A stretch of 64,000 bases of DNA from Clostridiales bacterium (GCA_028724525.1 JAQYCV010000019.1:62001-126000), one strand, 5' to 3'. Counted from the first letter of the stretch, positions 1-8,457 are shown. Notes: generated by a model not told the origin, from the letters alone. Numbers and translations: made by a program.

Positions 1-69
1 TCCCCTTATGGCTGTCTGCAAACCTTTGGGGCAAGAGTTGGGCCATCAGCTTTTCTTGCAAGAAAAAAG

Positions 70-106
70 CACCCGGGAAGGCTGCGGCTTGCAGATTTCC
101 CGGGTG
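70..106 (-). terminator. Rho-independent terminator of trxA
   Basis: A perfect 10-bp inverted repeat (70-79 with 97-106, CACCCGGGAA arm) encloses a 17-nt loop. On the minus strand it is followed by a T-rich run (CTTTTTTCTT, 61-70). It lies about 40 nt downstream of the trxA stop codon. The first 60 bases of the window show no recognisable feature. Confidence 0.85.
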
Positions 107-147
107 AATTGCTACATAAGGAGAGATGGTCTCTAAAGATTCAGGCA

Positions 148-465
148 TTAGAGGTACTGGCTTAGCTCAGCGGTAATATCTTCGTAGGAACGAGCTCCAA
201 CCATGCGGTTAACGACCTCGCCATCTTGGAAAATACAGAGGGTTGGAATAGACATGACACTAAAGTGTTGGGCCAGACTTGGTTGTTCATCCACATTAAT
301 CTTGCCCACGACAACTTTATCTTTATAGTCTTCCGCGATTTGGTCAATAACCGGACCCACTGCCCGGCAGGGGCCACACCAACTCGCCCAGAAATCCACT
401 AAAACCGGTTTATCATTTTTGAGGACAAGTTCCTCGAAGTTTTTTTCAGTAATTTCCATACTCAT
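148..465 (-). CDS. trxA: Thioredoxin
   Basis: Small cytosolic disulfide reductase of 105 residues, the usual thioredoxin length. The redox motif WCGPC is at residues 29-33 and the cis-proline of SIPT at residue 74. It reduces protein disulfides using electrons from thioredoxin reductase, which is not in this window. The frame is open a further 13 codons upstream, but an AGGAGG ribosome site lies 6 nt before the ATG at 465, so I take that start (MSMEIT). It appears monocistronic: terminator just downstream, about 100 nt of leader upstream. Identification is secure. Which of several thioredoxins it is cannot be said. Confidence 0.95.
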   Translation of the reverse strand: MSMEITEKNFEELVLKNDKPVLVDFWASWCGPCRAVGPVIDQIAEDYKDKVVVGKINVDEQPSLAQHFSVMSIPTLCIFQDGEVVNRMVGARSYEDITAELSQYL

Positions 466-569
466 AGCTTTCCTCCTGCTTGCAAATATTCTTGACTTAG
501 CCAAGGGTAATTAATGAACTAAAGCTAGTATAAATAAAGCCATTAAAAGGCTCTGTAACATCTGAAACT

Positions 570-1562
570 TTAGATAAATTCATGCAAGATAGAACCTGGA
601 GGTACGAAAGAAGCATCCATCGCGGGCAAGAGCTCACACACGGCACTCAGGCGGAGGGCCTCCTGGACAGCAGACTCGAGATCTGCGTAATAAAGGCCTG
701 GTTTGACCAGGTCTGAGGCCGGCAAACTAGCCGCCCGGTATTGTGCCAGGGCATCTTGGAGGGCCCTATAGGCCGCCGGAGCAACCACGGTCAATTCATA
801 GGCTAAGGCTGAGTTGATATAAATATCTGCCCGCTCCAAATAGGCCTGAATGGAGTTTTCTTCCTCCCGTTGGATGGCCGGCCAATAGTCTAGGGTGGCC
901 AGGGCGTTAGACCCTCTATGGACCACATCCCGGGCACAGCGGCGGAGTTTGCGTAAATCGCGGGGCGAGAGCATCTGCTGGCCATGGATAAATTGGGCAT
1001 AGGGCATGATAAAAATGCCCAAATAGCTTTCCAGGGCAAAATCAGCCAGCACCTGGCTACTGAGCCCGTGTAAGCCTTCGGCCAAAATGATGGTATCTGG
1101 CTCCAGGCTTATCGCGCGATCTGGCTGGTAGCTACGCTTCCGTTCAACAAAATCGTAACTAGGAAGAATAACTGTCTGACCGTCTGCCAATTGTTGCAAG
1201 TGTTCATGCAAGAGGCTAAGTTCAAGAGTTCCTACCGATTCAAGATCGGGATGCCCCACATCATCATAGCTTAGCTCTCCTGGATAATAGTAGTCATCCA
1301 GAGAGATGAGCTTGGCTTTCTTCCCTATGCCCTCAAGTTTTTGGCAAAGCTGGCTGGTAAAGGACGTCTTACCAGAGGAGGTAGGGCCAGAAACAAAGAT
1401 GAAGCCTAAATGAGGCCGGGCCTGAACAGCAGCTAAAACTTGGTCCACTTGGTCCTGAAAACCTTGCTCGCAGGCCTGGACAAAGGCGGGAAAACAGGTC
1501 TCCCCCAAGTGGGACTTCAGAAAGTCCAAGCTATATTGCCAGAGCGGGGTAAGCAGCGCCAT
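570..1562 (-). CDS. Uridine kinase-like P-loop nucleotide kinase
   Basis: Protein of 330 residues with a Walker A motif GPTSSGKT (59-66) and a LDDYY segment (88-92), as in the uridine kinase/phosphoribulokinase superfamily. HPDLESVGTLEL and LPSYDFVERKR follow, matching the substrate-lid region of uridine kinases. In many Bacillota this type of kinase carries an N-terminal TGS/threonyl-tRNA-synthetase-like region. Here only about 50 residues precede the P-loop, so that region is absent or much shortened. It starts 3 nt after the stop of the zinc-ribbon gene, so the two are probably cotranscribed. The true phosphate acceptor is unknown; uridine/cytidine is the default expectation for the family. 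Confidence 0.75.
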   Translation of the reverse strand: MALLTPLWQYSLDFLKSHLGETCFPAFVQACEQGFQDQVDQVLAAVQARPHLGFIFVSGPTSSGKTSFTSQLCQKLEGIGKKAKLISLDDYYYPGELSYDDVGHPDLESVGTLELSLLHEHLQQLADGQTVILPSYDFVERKRSYQPDRAISLEPDTIILAEGLHGLSSQVLADFALESYLGIFIMPYAQFIHGQQMLSPRDLRKLRRCARDVVHRGSNALATLDYWPAIQREEENSIQAYLERADIYINSALAYELTVVAPAAYRALQDALAQYRAASLPASDLVKPGLYYADLESAVQEALRLSAVCELLPAMDASFVPPGSILHEFI

Positions 1563-1565
1563 ATC

Positions 1566-2312
1566 TTATTGGCCAGGGCTGATCACATAGGCCTGGTCAG
1601 CGTCATGTGGCGCAGGCGCGATCCGCCAAGATCCTTCTGTAGAGATAACCTCCATACCCACATTAGCATAGAGAGCTTTTGAATCATCAGTTTGCGGGTC
1701 AAGTTCAAGCAGTTTGGCCCTTTGCCGGCAAAACTTTTCAAAATATTGGCCAGCTTCCTCTTTGCTGACCTCACCTTTTACCAAAAGGACAGCCTGGGAG
1801 TTATCATTGCCACGGATCAAGAGCTTCTCTGCGTCTACCGACGGATCCAGTTCTAAATCGTGGAGGAAGGAAGCACTGAGCTGGGCCTTGATCCGGTCCC
1901 GTTCTAGGCTAACTGGGATCATGACAGCCAAGAAGATAGCAGCTATTAAGAGTGCGATACCGGCTACTATGGCTACTTGCTTGCGGGGCATCTTGAGATC
2001 CGGTATGGCTTGGCCTGAGAGTTCCAGTTTGGGAGCACCAGTTTGTCCCTTAAGGGACGGTTGAGCCTCTGCCTTGGCTTGTAGCGCATCCAGATCGATG
2101 CGGGGCTGGTATTGCTTAGGGTCGAGGTTGGGGCCCTCATACTTGGCTTGCTTCTCATTGGGGAAGACATAATCGCCCAAATTTTCACTCAAGGCAAAAG
2201 CCTTAGTGTTATCGAAAACTGCATCACAATAAAGGCAGTGGCCTTTGTCCTGCTGGGGGTCTAACATGAGGATAGATCCACAGTTAGGGCAGCGTCCTTC
2301 TTTAAGAGCCAT
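1566..2312 (-). CDS. Zinc-ribbon membrane protein of unknown function
   Basis: 248 residues. The N-terminus holds a zinc ribbon with two CxxC knuckles (C8/C11 and C26/C29). A charged linker of about 75 residues follows, then one hydrophobic segment (about 107-135) and a C-terminal domain of about 110 residues rich in acidic and amide residues. The topology is consistent with a cytosolic ribbon and an extracellular C-terminal domain, or the reverse; I do not recognise the C-terminal domain. The gene is divergent from tadA across a 100-bp AT-rich gap and sits directly upstream of the uridine-kinase-like gene. Confidence 0.6.
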   Translation of the reverse strand: MALKEGRCPNCGSILMLDPQQDKGHCLYCDAVFDNTKAFALSENLGDYVFPNEKQAKYEGPNLDPKQYQPRIDLDALQAKAEAQPSLKGQTGAPKLELSGQAIPDLKMPRKQVAIVAGIALLIAAIFLAVMIPVSLERDRIKAQLSASFLHDLELDPSVDAEKLLIRGNDNSQAVLLVKGEVSKEEAGQYFEKFCRQRAKLLELDPQTDDSKALYANVGMEVISTEGSWRIAPAPHDADQAYVISPGQ

Positions 2313-2412
2313 AAACTTCGCTCAACTCCTTTGGCTAAATATAGTAAAATCAACTTTAACCATTTTAGGTAAAAGCTAGCCATCCTGCAAGATAAGGAGT
2401 TAAATAGGCTAA

Positions 2413-2961
2413 ATGGACTTCTCTCCCCTAGATCTAGCTATGATGGAGCTTGCTTTAAAAGAGGCTCAAAAGGCTGCAGAGGCAGGCGACGTTCCTGTGG
2501 GCGCTGTCCTCTGCCTGGGAGAAGAAATCTTAGCCAAGGCCAAAAACGAACGCGAGGCGCGGCAAGATGCCACAGCCCATGCGGAGATTTTAGCCATACG
2601 CCAGGCTAGCCAAGCCCTTCAGACCTGGCATTTGGAAGCGACCACCCTCTATGTTACCCTAGAACCCTGCCCCATGTGTGCCGGTGCAATTCTCAATTCG
2701 AGGATAGCCCGCGTGGTCTTTGGAGCCTACCAAACTAAGACAGGGGCTCTGGCTTCAAAGACAAGACTCTACGACCTGGATTGGCCAGGCAAACCCCAAT
2801 GGCAGGCTGGCTTGCTGGCTACAGAATCCCAGGAACTCCTGCAAGCCTTTTTCCAGGAGCGTAGAAGGCAAGCTTCGCAGCTGGGAGGGCCCGGCGCCCG
2901 CCGCGCGGCCACCCTTAAAAACTGGCTGGACCGAACAGAAAGATGCTCAGATGAAAGATAA
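2413..2961 (+). CDS. tadA: tRNA-specific adenosine-34 deaminase
   Basis: 182-residue cytidine-deaminase-fold enzyme that converts A34 to inosine in the anticodon of tRNA-Arg (ACG). Zinc and catalytic residues are visible: HAE (H56, E58) and PCPMC (C86, C89). The C-terminal tail of about 30 basic residues is longer than in the E. coli enzyme and may aid tRNA binding. An AAGGAG lies 13 nt before the ATG, rather far, with a second AGG nearer. The end overlaps the plsC start by 11 nt, so the two are translationally coupled. Confidence 0.93.
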   Translation: MDFSPLDLAMMELALKEAQKAAEAGDVPVGAVLCLGEEILAKAKNEREARQDATAHAEILAIRQASQALQTWHLEATTLYVTLEPCPMCAGAILNSRIARVVFGAYQTKTGALASKTRLYDLDWPGKPQWQAGLLATESQELLQAFFQERRRQASQLGGPGARRAATLKNWLDRTERCSDER

Positions 2962-3694
2962 TGACAAGAGACCAGCAGGCTTTACAGGCCAGACGGATAA
3001 AAGACCGCGATCTAAAAAGAAGGATACAGGCCATAGAGTACCGCCTCCCCGCTCTCTTTTTGGACGTCTCATCGTGACCTTGAGCCTGGTCATATCCAGG
3101 CGCAAGCTGAATATTGTCATCGAAGGTCAAGAGCATATTCCTAAAGATGTCCCTTATGTCATCGCCGCAAACCATGTTACCTATATGGATGCGCTTTGGA
3201 TTTTTAGCCTCCTGCCACCCGACCACTACGCTCAGACCTGTGCTTTGATTGGGGCAGATCTCCAAACGGATTATGGCCTTTTGGGCAAGATCATGTTCCT
3301 CACAGCACGGCCCATTCCAGTTGAACGCAAGGGGTCTGGCGGCGCCAGGTCTCTCATCATTGCCAAAAATGCCCTAGAAGCCGGCAACAATATCTTGATA
3401 CACCCAGAAGGCACTCGGTCCAAAACGGGCTGTTTGGGTCCCTTTCATTCTGGCGCTGCCTATCTTTCCACAAAATATGGCGCCCCCATCCTGCCCGTCT
3501 ACATTAAAGGAGGCCACGATATTTGGCCCCCTGGTCAGCGTTTTCCTAGTTTCAAAGATGCCGAGGGCAAAAAAAGAGAACTCCGCTTAATCATTAAGCC
3601 CTGCGTCTATGGCAAGGATTATCCAGATGCCAAGGCCATGACCCAAGCCCTGGCAGACCTCTTCCAAGACCTGCAGGACGAGATAGGCTATTAA
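2951..3694 (+). CDS. plsC: 1-acyl-sn-glycerol-3-phosphate acyltransferase
   Basis: 247-residue membrane-associated acyltransferase that acylates lysophosphatidate in phospholipid synthesis. The HX4D catalytic motif is at H75-D80 (NHVTYMD), and the HPEGTRS substrate motif at 151-157. The first 35 residues are strongly basic and may contact the membrane surface. The frame is open far upstream inside tadA, but the ATG at 2951 (MKDNDK) gives the expected N-terminal length. The ribosome site is weak, which fits coupling to tadA. It converges with a long-chain acyl-CoA synthetase gene and shares a terminator with it, so the two lipid genes are neighbours but not an operon. Confidence 0.9.
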   Translation: MKDNDKRPAGFTGQTDKRPRSKKKDTGHRVPPPRSLFGRLIVTLSLVISRRKLNIVIEGQEHIPKDVPYVIAANHVTYMDALWIFSLLPPDHYAQTCALIGADLQTDYGLLGKIMFLTARPIPVERKGSGGARSLIIAKNALEAGNNILIHPEGTRSKTGCLGPFHSGAAYLSTKYGAPILPVYIKGGHDIWPPGQRFPSFKDAEGKKRELRLIIKPCVYGKDYPDAKAMTQALADLFQDLQDEIGY

Positions 3695-3712
3695 GACAAA
3701 AATATATTTCTG

Positions 3713-3743
3713 AAGCCCTACTTACTGTAGGGCTTATTTTTTT
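3713..3743. terminator. Bidirectional terminator shared by plsC and the acyl-CoA synthetase gene
   Basis: Perfect 9-bp stem (3713-3721 with 3727-3735, arm AAGCCCTAC) and a 5-nt loop. On the plus strand it is followed by ATTTTTTTC. On the minus strand it is followed by AGAAATATATTTTTG. The TAG stop of the minus-strand gene (3718-3720) lies inside the stem. Confidence 0.9.
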
Positions 3744-6366
3744 CTTTAAGATCTTTGAGAATTTGCTTTTGTTCTTGCTGGAGTAGCTTAGTCCGGGCTG
3801 CATGAGCTTCGATCGTTTCTTGATTTTGCTTCTTGAGCTGGGCAAAGGCTTCGCGCTCTTCGCCTTGCTTAGTCTTAATCGCCTGTCTATTATCGTTTAG
3901 AAGAGTCTTACGAGCTTTCTTGCCTTCCTCCAGCTGGGACCTGAAATCTTTCTTCATCAGCTTCAATTGCCTGCGGAAAGCCTTACGCTCGGCTTTATCT
4001 TCTTCCTTGTTGCGTTTATAAGCTAACTTGAGCGCCTGGTCCAACTTCTGCGATTGGGCTTGCAGGTCGGGGGGCAAATCGTCCCAAACAGGTAAGCGAT
4101 TATTGAACTCTTTAAGGTCCAGATACAAACCCTTGCTAAGGGCGTTGGCCTCGGCCTGGAAGTTTTCCATATGCTTCTGGCTCTCTTGAGAGGCACTTTG
4201 CCGCAAGTCCAGGAGCTTGCGGTTATATTGGTCATGCAGAGCTTGTAGGTCTGCTTGGTATTTTTGCTGGAGGTCCAGACGCTGTTTCTCTTCCTCCAAA
4301 CGGAGCAAGTCTTCTTGCTGGCCCTGCTTCATATGGAGCATAATTTTTTCCTGGTCACATGTCCGTTCCAAAGTCTTCAAGCGCCGATCATAGGTAGAAA
4401 GGCAAGATAGCTTTTCCTGCATGAGTTCCATGGGTCCTAAGCCATCTAGCTTGCGTGGCGGAGCTTCGGCACAGGCAGAATGTTGCTTCTCCTCTTCCGT
4501 TTCTTCTAAGGGTGGGTGCCCCTCTGCTAGTTTATTTTCTAAGTCATCGAGGTTCACCCCAATTAGATCACGCCAACCCAATTGCTCACGCTTGATTAAA
4601 TCTTGCAAGCGCTGAGTTTCGACATTCCTTTTTACCTTAAGGGTGGTCGTTTTAATCATATCCTGGAAGCTATAAACATAAGACCGAATTCCCTTAAAGC
4701 TGGGGACCAAACGGTTGATTTCTTGGATATAACTCTCCAGGGTTGCCTGGATTTCTGCTGGTCCCTTGCCCTCTTTGGCCATACTCTCCTTGTCCAGGAC
4801 CAACTTGGCCGTAAGAACAATATCACCGTTACCATCTTCCTGGCCAAAGACCAGAGAATCCTTAACATATTCTTGGTTGTTGAGTAGGCTCTCCAACTCC
4901 TCCGGGAAGACCTTTTTTCCGGAGGGTAGAACGATCATGGATTTGGTACGGCCAGTGAGATAGAGGACTTGTTTTTTGGGATCAATATAACCAATATCGC
5001 CCGTATGAAACCAGCCATCTTCAGCTAAAACTTCCTTGCTAGCTTCGGGGTCTTGGAAGTAACCCAGCATGACCATATCCCCTTTCACGAGGATTTCACC
5101 TGGCTCATCCGCTTGATCCGAATCGATCGCCAGAGTGACCCCTGACAAGGGCTGGCCACAAGACCCTCGAACATTATATTGCGTATTACAACCCGCTACG
5201 ACCGGAGCCGTTTCTGTCAGACCATAGCCCTGGAGGATTTCAATACCGATATCATAAAAGAAATCGATTACTTCTTTGCTAAGAGCGGCTGCCCCAGAAA
5301 TAGCAATATAAAAATCACCGCCGAGTTCTTCCAAAATAGAAGAGAAAATTTGCCGTCTCCGGTCAAGGCCAAAGAAGCGGAGGATTCGCGAGAGAAATAG
5401 GCCGAACTTAAATTTACACATTTGGCCAGACCGTTCAATATTGCTGAGGATCCGCTTGTGGATAGCCTCAAAGACCTTGGGAACACCAATGACCATGTGG
5501 ACATGGTATTCCTGGATATTCTTACCGATATAGCGCAGGCCATCACAAACATGGATGCAACCCCCCAGGCTAAGAACCGAAAGAAAGCCACAAGTATTCT
5601 CAAAGGTATGGTGGAGGGGCAGGAGGGAGAGAGAGCGCAGAGGGTCTTCAAACTTAACTGTTTCTAAAAGAGCCCGGATATCCGCTGTAATATTGGCATG
5701 AGACAGCATAACTGCCTTAGAGACAGCAGTAGTCCCAGAGGTAAAGAGCAGGACCAGCAGCTCATCATCTGCCAGCGGATAATCGGGGCTGGGGCCGGCT
5801 TGAGCCAGTTTGCTTGTCCCCTCTTTCAGTAAATCCTGGAGCTCTTGGATCTGGCTTTTTTGATCTTGCAAGAGATCTGTGAGTTCCTGCAAAAGGTCCT
5901 GGTCTTTATCAGTGTTTATATTATGGACAATCCATTGTTCCACCAGAGGGCAATCTGCTACAAAGGGCAGGAGGGACTTCAGTGCAGGTGGATCTAGGAC
6001 TACAGCCTTGACCTCGGCTCTTTGAATGAGTTGAGCCAGCTCTACACCAGTTAGCATAGCATCAAGAGGGCAGGCCACCCCTAGGTCCCAGCAAATCGTA
6101 AGATAGGACAGCATCCATGTGAAAGAGTTAGCGCCTACGAGAGCAATCTTCTCCCCTCCCAAGCCCAGGCCTAGGAAAGCTTCTTTGAGGGCCTGACACT
6201 GGTCATAGAGCTGGCGGTAGTTTACAGTTACCGGATCCGCCTTCACCGTGGGCCGATAGACAATGGCCGGCCGGTCTCCATAGATGGTTTTTCCCCGCTC
6301 TAGAATATCGCCAAGGCGGTGGACAGGCGGGGCATCAAAATATTTTTTACCAGTAAGTATTTTCAT
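3718..6366 (-). CDS. Long-chain fatty acyl-CoA synthetase with C-terminal coiled-coil extension
   Basis: 882 residues. Residues 1-590 form an AMP-binding adenylate-forming enzyme: P-loop LLFTSGTTAVSK (206-217), GYGLTETAP (380-388), GWFHTGD (451-457) and a KTTTLKVKR segment near 572 that holds the expected catalytic lysine. This half should activate fatty acids to acyl-CoA through acyl-AMP. From about 645 to 878 the chain becomes a highly charged Glu/Gln/Lys/Leu coiled coil with no recognised domain. Bacterial long-chain acyl-CoA synthetases normally end near 560-650 residues, so this extension of more than 230 residues is unusual. A second short coiled segment (155-185) interrupts the N-domain. 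A scaffold or filament-forming role for the tail is inference only. Confidence 0.85.
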   Translation of the reverse strand: MKILTGKKYFDAPPVHRLGDILERGKTIYGDRPAIVYRPTVKADPVTVNYRQLYDQCQALKEAFLGLGLGGEKIALVGANSFTWMLSYLTICWDLGVACPLDAMLTGVELAQLIQRAEVKAVVLDPPALKSLLPFVADCPLVEQWIVHNINTDKDQDLLQELTDLLQDQKSQIQELQDLLKEGTSKLAQAGPSPDYPLADDELLVLLFTSGTTAVSKAVMLSHANITADIRALLETVKFEDPLRSLSLLPLHHTFENTCGFLSVLSLGGCIHVCDGLRYIGKNIQEYHVHMVIGVPKVFEAIHKRILSNIERSGQMCKFKFGLFLSRILRFFGLDRRRQIFSSILEELGGDFYIAISGAAALSKEVIDFFYDIGIEILQGYGLTETAPVVAGCNTQYNVRGSCGQPLSGVTLAIDSDQADEPGEILVKGDMVMLGYFQDPEASKEVLAEDGWFHTGDIGYIDPKKQVLYLTGRTKSMIVLPSGKKVFPEELESLLNNQEYVKDSLVFGQEDGNGDIVLTAKLVLDKESMAKEGKGPAEIQATLESYIQEINRLVPSFKGIRSYVYSFQDMIKTTTLKVKRNVETQRLQDLIKREQLGWRDLIGVNLDDLENKLAEGHPPLEETEEEKQHSACAEAPPRKLDGLGPMELMQEKLSCLSTYDRRLKTLERTCDQEKIMLHMKQGQQEDLLRLEEEKQRLDLQQKYQADLQALHDQYNRKLLDLRQSASQESQKHMENFQAEANALSKGLYLDLKEFNNRLPVWDDLPPDLQAQSQKLDQALKLAYKRNKEEDKAERKAFRRQLKLMKKDFRSQLEEGKKARKTLLNDNRQAIKTKQGEEREAFAQLKKQNQETIEAHAARTKLLQQEQKQILKDLKEKNKPYSK

Positions 6367-6417
6367 AGATCTATTTCCTTTATCAATGAGCTAGCGTTAG
6401 GTATTTCTTGAGGCGTG

Positions 6418-7728
6418 CTAGGCCAAGCCCAAACGCGAGATAACGGGGCGAGGTGCAAGGAAAGAAACCAAGATATCCTCATCCCCATATTCTAGCTGAT
6501 TTATCCAGGTCTGTTGGCGGAGAAGGGCAAGTTTGGCAGAATCCGAGTAAGGAATACACCAGCTGACCTGCTCCCAGTCTTGACTAACCATGGAAAGGAT
6601 AGCCTGGCGGAGATTGTCGAGACCCTGGCCTGTCCTAACTGAGACCCAGCATTCATGAATTTTATCGTCTCGTGATCTGGGCAGAAAATCCACTGCGGCC
6701 AGCTGGTCAGGGGCCAGAAGATCGACCTTATTCAGAACATGGAGACGGGGCTTATGCCCAGCATCTAAAGAGAACAGCAAGTCATCCACCATCTGCCAAT
6801 GTTCAGCAGCCTCCGGGTCAGAGATATCTGTAACCTGCAGTATAAAGTCGGCAGTGCGAACTTCGTCCAAAGTAGACTTAAAGGCTTCTACCAATTGATG
6901 GGGTAAACGTCGGATAAAGCCTACCGTATCGGTCAGCAGGAGTTCAGGCCCTTCCTGGGGCAGGCGGCGGACCAAGGGGTCTAAAGTTGCAAATACTTGG
7001 TCGTAGGCTTCGAGGTCTGAAGCGCAGAGGGCATTAATCAAGCTAGACTTGCCAGCGTTGGTATAGCCACATACGGCAATCGTATAAGCCTCACGCCCCT
7101 CCCTCTGGTCCCGAATAAACTGGCGGCGTTTGGCCACTTGCTGGAGCTTGCGCTTAAGCTTGGTAATCCGATTTTGGATATAGCGTCTGTCACTTTCCAG
7201 CTTACTCTCTCCCGGTCCCCTGGTGCCAATGCCGCCCCCGAGACGGGAGAGGGCTTGGCCAGAACCGGAAAGGCGAGAAAGCCGGTCTTGCAATTGGGCA
7301 ATTTCCACTTGCAAAACCCCCTCGCTCGTCTTGGCCCGGCGGGCAAAGATATCTAAGATCAAGAGGGTCCGATCAAGAACTTTAAGTTCTGAAAGTTCAG
7401 AGATTGCGGTCATTTGGCTTCCTGTGAGTTCGCCATCAAATATAAGGCAAGTTGCCTCCAGTTGGTGAGCCATGTCTGCTAATTCAAAGATCTTGCCTTT
7501 GCCAGCAGCTGTAGCGGGATCCATACTGGCCCGCCTTTGTAAACTCTTGCCCGCCACTTCAAGCCCACAGGCCTGGCAAAGTTCCTCTAGCTCCCGCATG
7601 GAGGCTTCCGCGATCCGATCTTCATCTTCTGGCAAAATCAGACCTAGCAAAATCGCGCGGTCAAGTTGAATGTCATGAACAGGGTGAATATTATTTCTCC
7701 TTATGTCTGCCAAGTCACTGGAGCTCAA
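6418..7728 (-). CDS. hflX: Ribosome-associated GTPase HflX
   Basis: 436-residue GTPase that binds the large ribosomal subunit and rescues or splits stalled ribosomes. The HflX signature GGGIGTRGPGE is at 164-174, G1 GYTNAGKS at 221-228, G3 DTVG and G4 NKVD follow. Start choice is uncertain. The longest frame begins with TTG at 7728, which has no good ribosome site. A strong AAGGAG (7697-7702) instead sits 7 nt before an in-frame ATT (7689), and starting there gives the normal HflX N-terminal length before DRAILLGL. Transcribed from a promoter at 7779-7808. Confidence 0.93.
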   Translation of the reverse strand: MSSSDLADIRRNNIHPVHDIQLDRAILLGLILPEDEDRIAEASMRELEELCQACGLEVAGKSLQRRASMDPATAAGKGKIFELADMAHQLEATCLIFDGELTGSQMTAISELSELKVLDRTLLILDIFARRAKTSEGVLQVEIAQLQDRLSRLSGSGQALSRLGGGIGTRGPGESKLESDRRYIQNRITKLKRKLQQVAKRRQFIRDQREGREAYTIAVCGYTNAGKSSLINALCASDLEAYDQVFATLDPLVRRLPQEGPELLLTDTVGFIRRLPHQLVEAFKSTLDEVRTADFILQVTDISDPEAAEHWQMVDDLLFSLDAGHKPRLHVLNKVDLLAPDQLAAVDFLPRSRDDKIHECWVSVRTGQGLDNLRQAILSMVSQDWEQVSWCIPYSDSAKLALLRQQTWINQLEYGDEDILVSFLAPRPVISRLGLA

Positions 7729-7778
7729 GTTTTCTAAATCTCAGTCACTCAGTCATAGGCTTTATTGATAACGCTATT

Positions 7779-7808
7779 ATTATAACCTCTAATGGCTGCT
7801 TACCGCAA
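7779..7808 (-). promoter_or_regulatory. Probable sigma-A promoter of hflX
   Basis: Perfect -10 TATAAT (plus-strand 7779-7784) with an 18-nt spacer to TTGCGG (7803-7808), a -35 with three consensus bases. Transcription would start near 7772, leaving a 45-85 nt leader. The leader holds a tandem TGACTGAG repeat (about 7739-7754). No terminator-antiterminator structure is evident. Confidence 0.55.
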
Positions 7809-7834
7809 ACCCCAGAAAGCCTTACTTAACTAAG

Positions 7835-7857
7835 CTGAAAAGCAAGTTCCACAAAAA
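7835..7857 (-). repeat. Insertion-sequence-end-like motif, copy 1 (inverted)
   Basis: The reverse complement reads TGTGGAACTTGCTTTTCAGC. It matches motifs at 8301-8326 and 9292-9317 with a few changes, and lies in the opposite orientation. Together the motifs bound the repeat segments of this island and look like degenerate terminal inverted repeats. Confidence 0.45.
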
Positions 7858-7890
7858 GGGTGGCAAGCGGAATTTAGTCTTACAAGTAGC

Positions 7891-8078
7891 GGGTGGCCAG
7901 AGGGCTATGCTACTTTGGATTTCCAGATTCTCCGGCATTATTGCAACTAATGGATGGGTCCCCTAGGCAAATTTGCAAGAAGTGGATGGTAATGATGGCA
8001 AATCTGCAGCTAATGGGTGGTTTGACCGCTGGAACCCACCCATTACTTGCAAATTTGTCTGAAATCCAAGAAATCCGG
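7891..8078 (+). repeat. 188-bp island repeat, copy A
   Basis: Aligned by eye with the reverse complement of 9080-9267 it is gap-free, with about 18 differences in 188 (roughly 90% identity). Inside it, three units starting at 7941, 7973 and 8004 share the pattern YTGCA-R-STAATGGRTGG at 31-32 bp spacing. A fourth unit is inverted at 8035-8053. The ends carry GGATTTCCAGATT and its imperfect inverse GAAATCCAAGAAATCC. A 76-codon frame runs through the copy, but the two copies differ at about 10 amino acids for about 17 base changes, which argues against a conserved protein. A mobile or structured repeat is more likely. Confidence 0.8.
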
Positions 8079-8457
8079 ACCGCTACAGATAAATCTCTCA
8101 TAAAGTGGGGTTTAGTCTACTAAGCACAAAAAAGACAATTATACGCAGAGATTTAACGTGCGCTTTTTTCTGGTCGCCTTATGTAACTTATAGCCTATCC
8201 AGAAAGAATTAGTTGAAAGTTTTAGGCGAAAAAATTACCACAAACCTTGCCCAAGGCTTCTTGCAAGACTTACAGCAAATTTTCCTTTTTTAGCTTTTGC
8301 TGTGGAATTTACTTTTTCACTTTAGCTTCTCTTGCCTAGTACATATATGTGGCAGACATGAAAATTTGCAAAGGCAGAATTTTCAGGCATGCTAGGCTGT
8401 GCATATTCTTCAAATTTTGCTGGGACTGACACTCCGGCACAGAAAGAGGGGTTTATT
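8079..8457. other. Intergenic stretch of the repeat island
   Basis: AT-rich non-coding sequence between repeat copy A and the XRE gene. It contains one IS-end-like motif (8301-8326). It probably also contains the XRE promoter, but I cannot place one. No hairpin with a T-run is convincing here. Confidence 0.5.
8301..8326 (+). repeat. Insertion-sequence-end-like motif, copy 2
   Basis: This 26-bp sequence begins TGTGGAATTTACTTTTTCAC. It is nearly identical (about 25 of 26) to 9292-9317 in the same orientation and is inverted relative to 7835-7857 and 8884-8900. It pairs with copy 1 to bound repeat copy A. Confidence 0.6.

Noticed and set aside
7891-8078. CRISPR-like array
   Set aside because: Repeat units at 31-32 bp spacing caught the eye, but there are only three, the units are degenerate, the intervening sequence is also repeated in copy B, and no cas gene is present.
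7893-8123. 76-codon frame through repeat copy A, with a similar 65-codon frame in copy B (9068-9265)
   Set aside because: The two peptides look alike, but about 17 base changes cause about 10 amino-acid changes, so there is no sign of protein-level selection. Neither has a good ribosome site. Treated as a repeat, not a gene.
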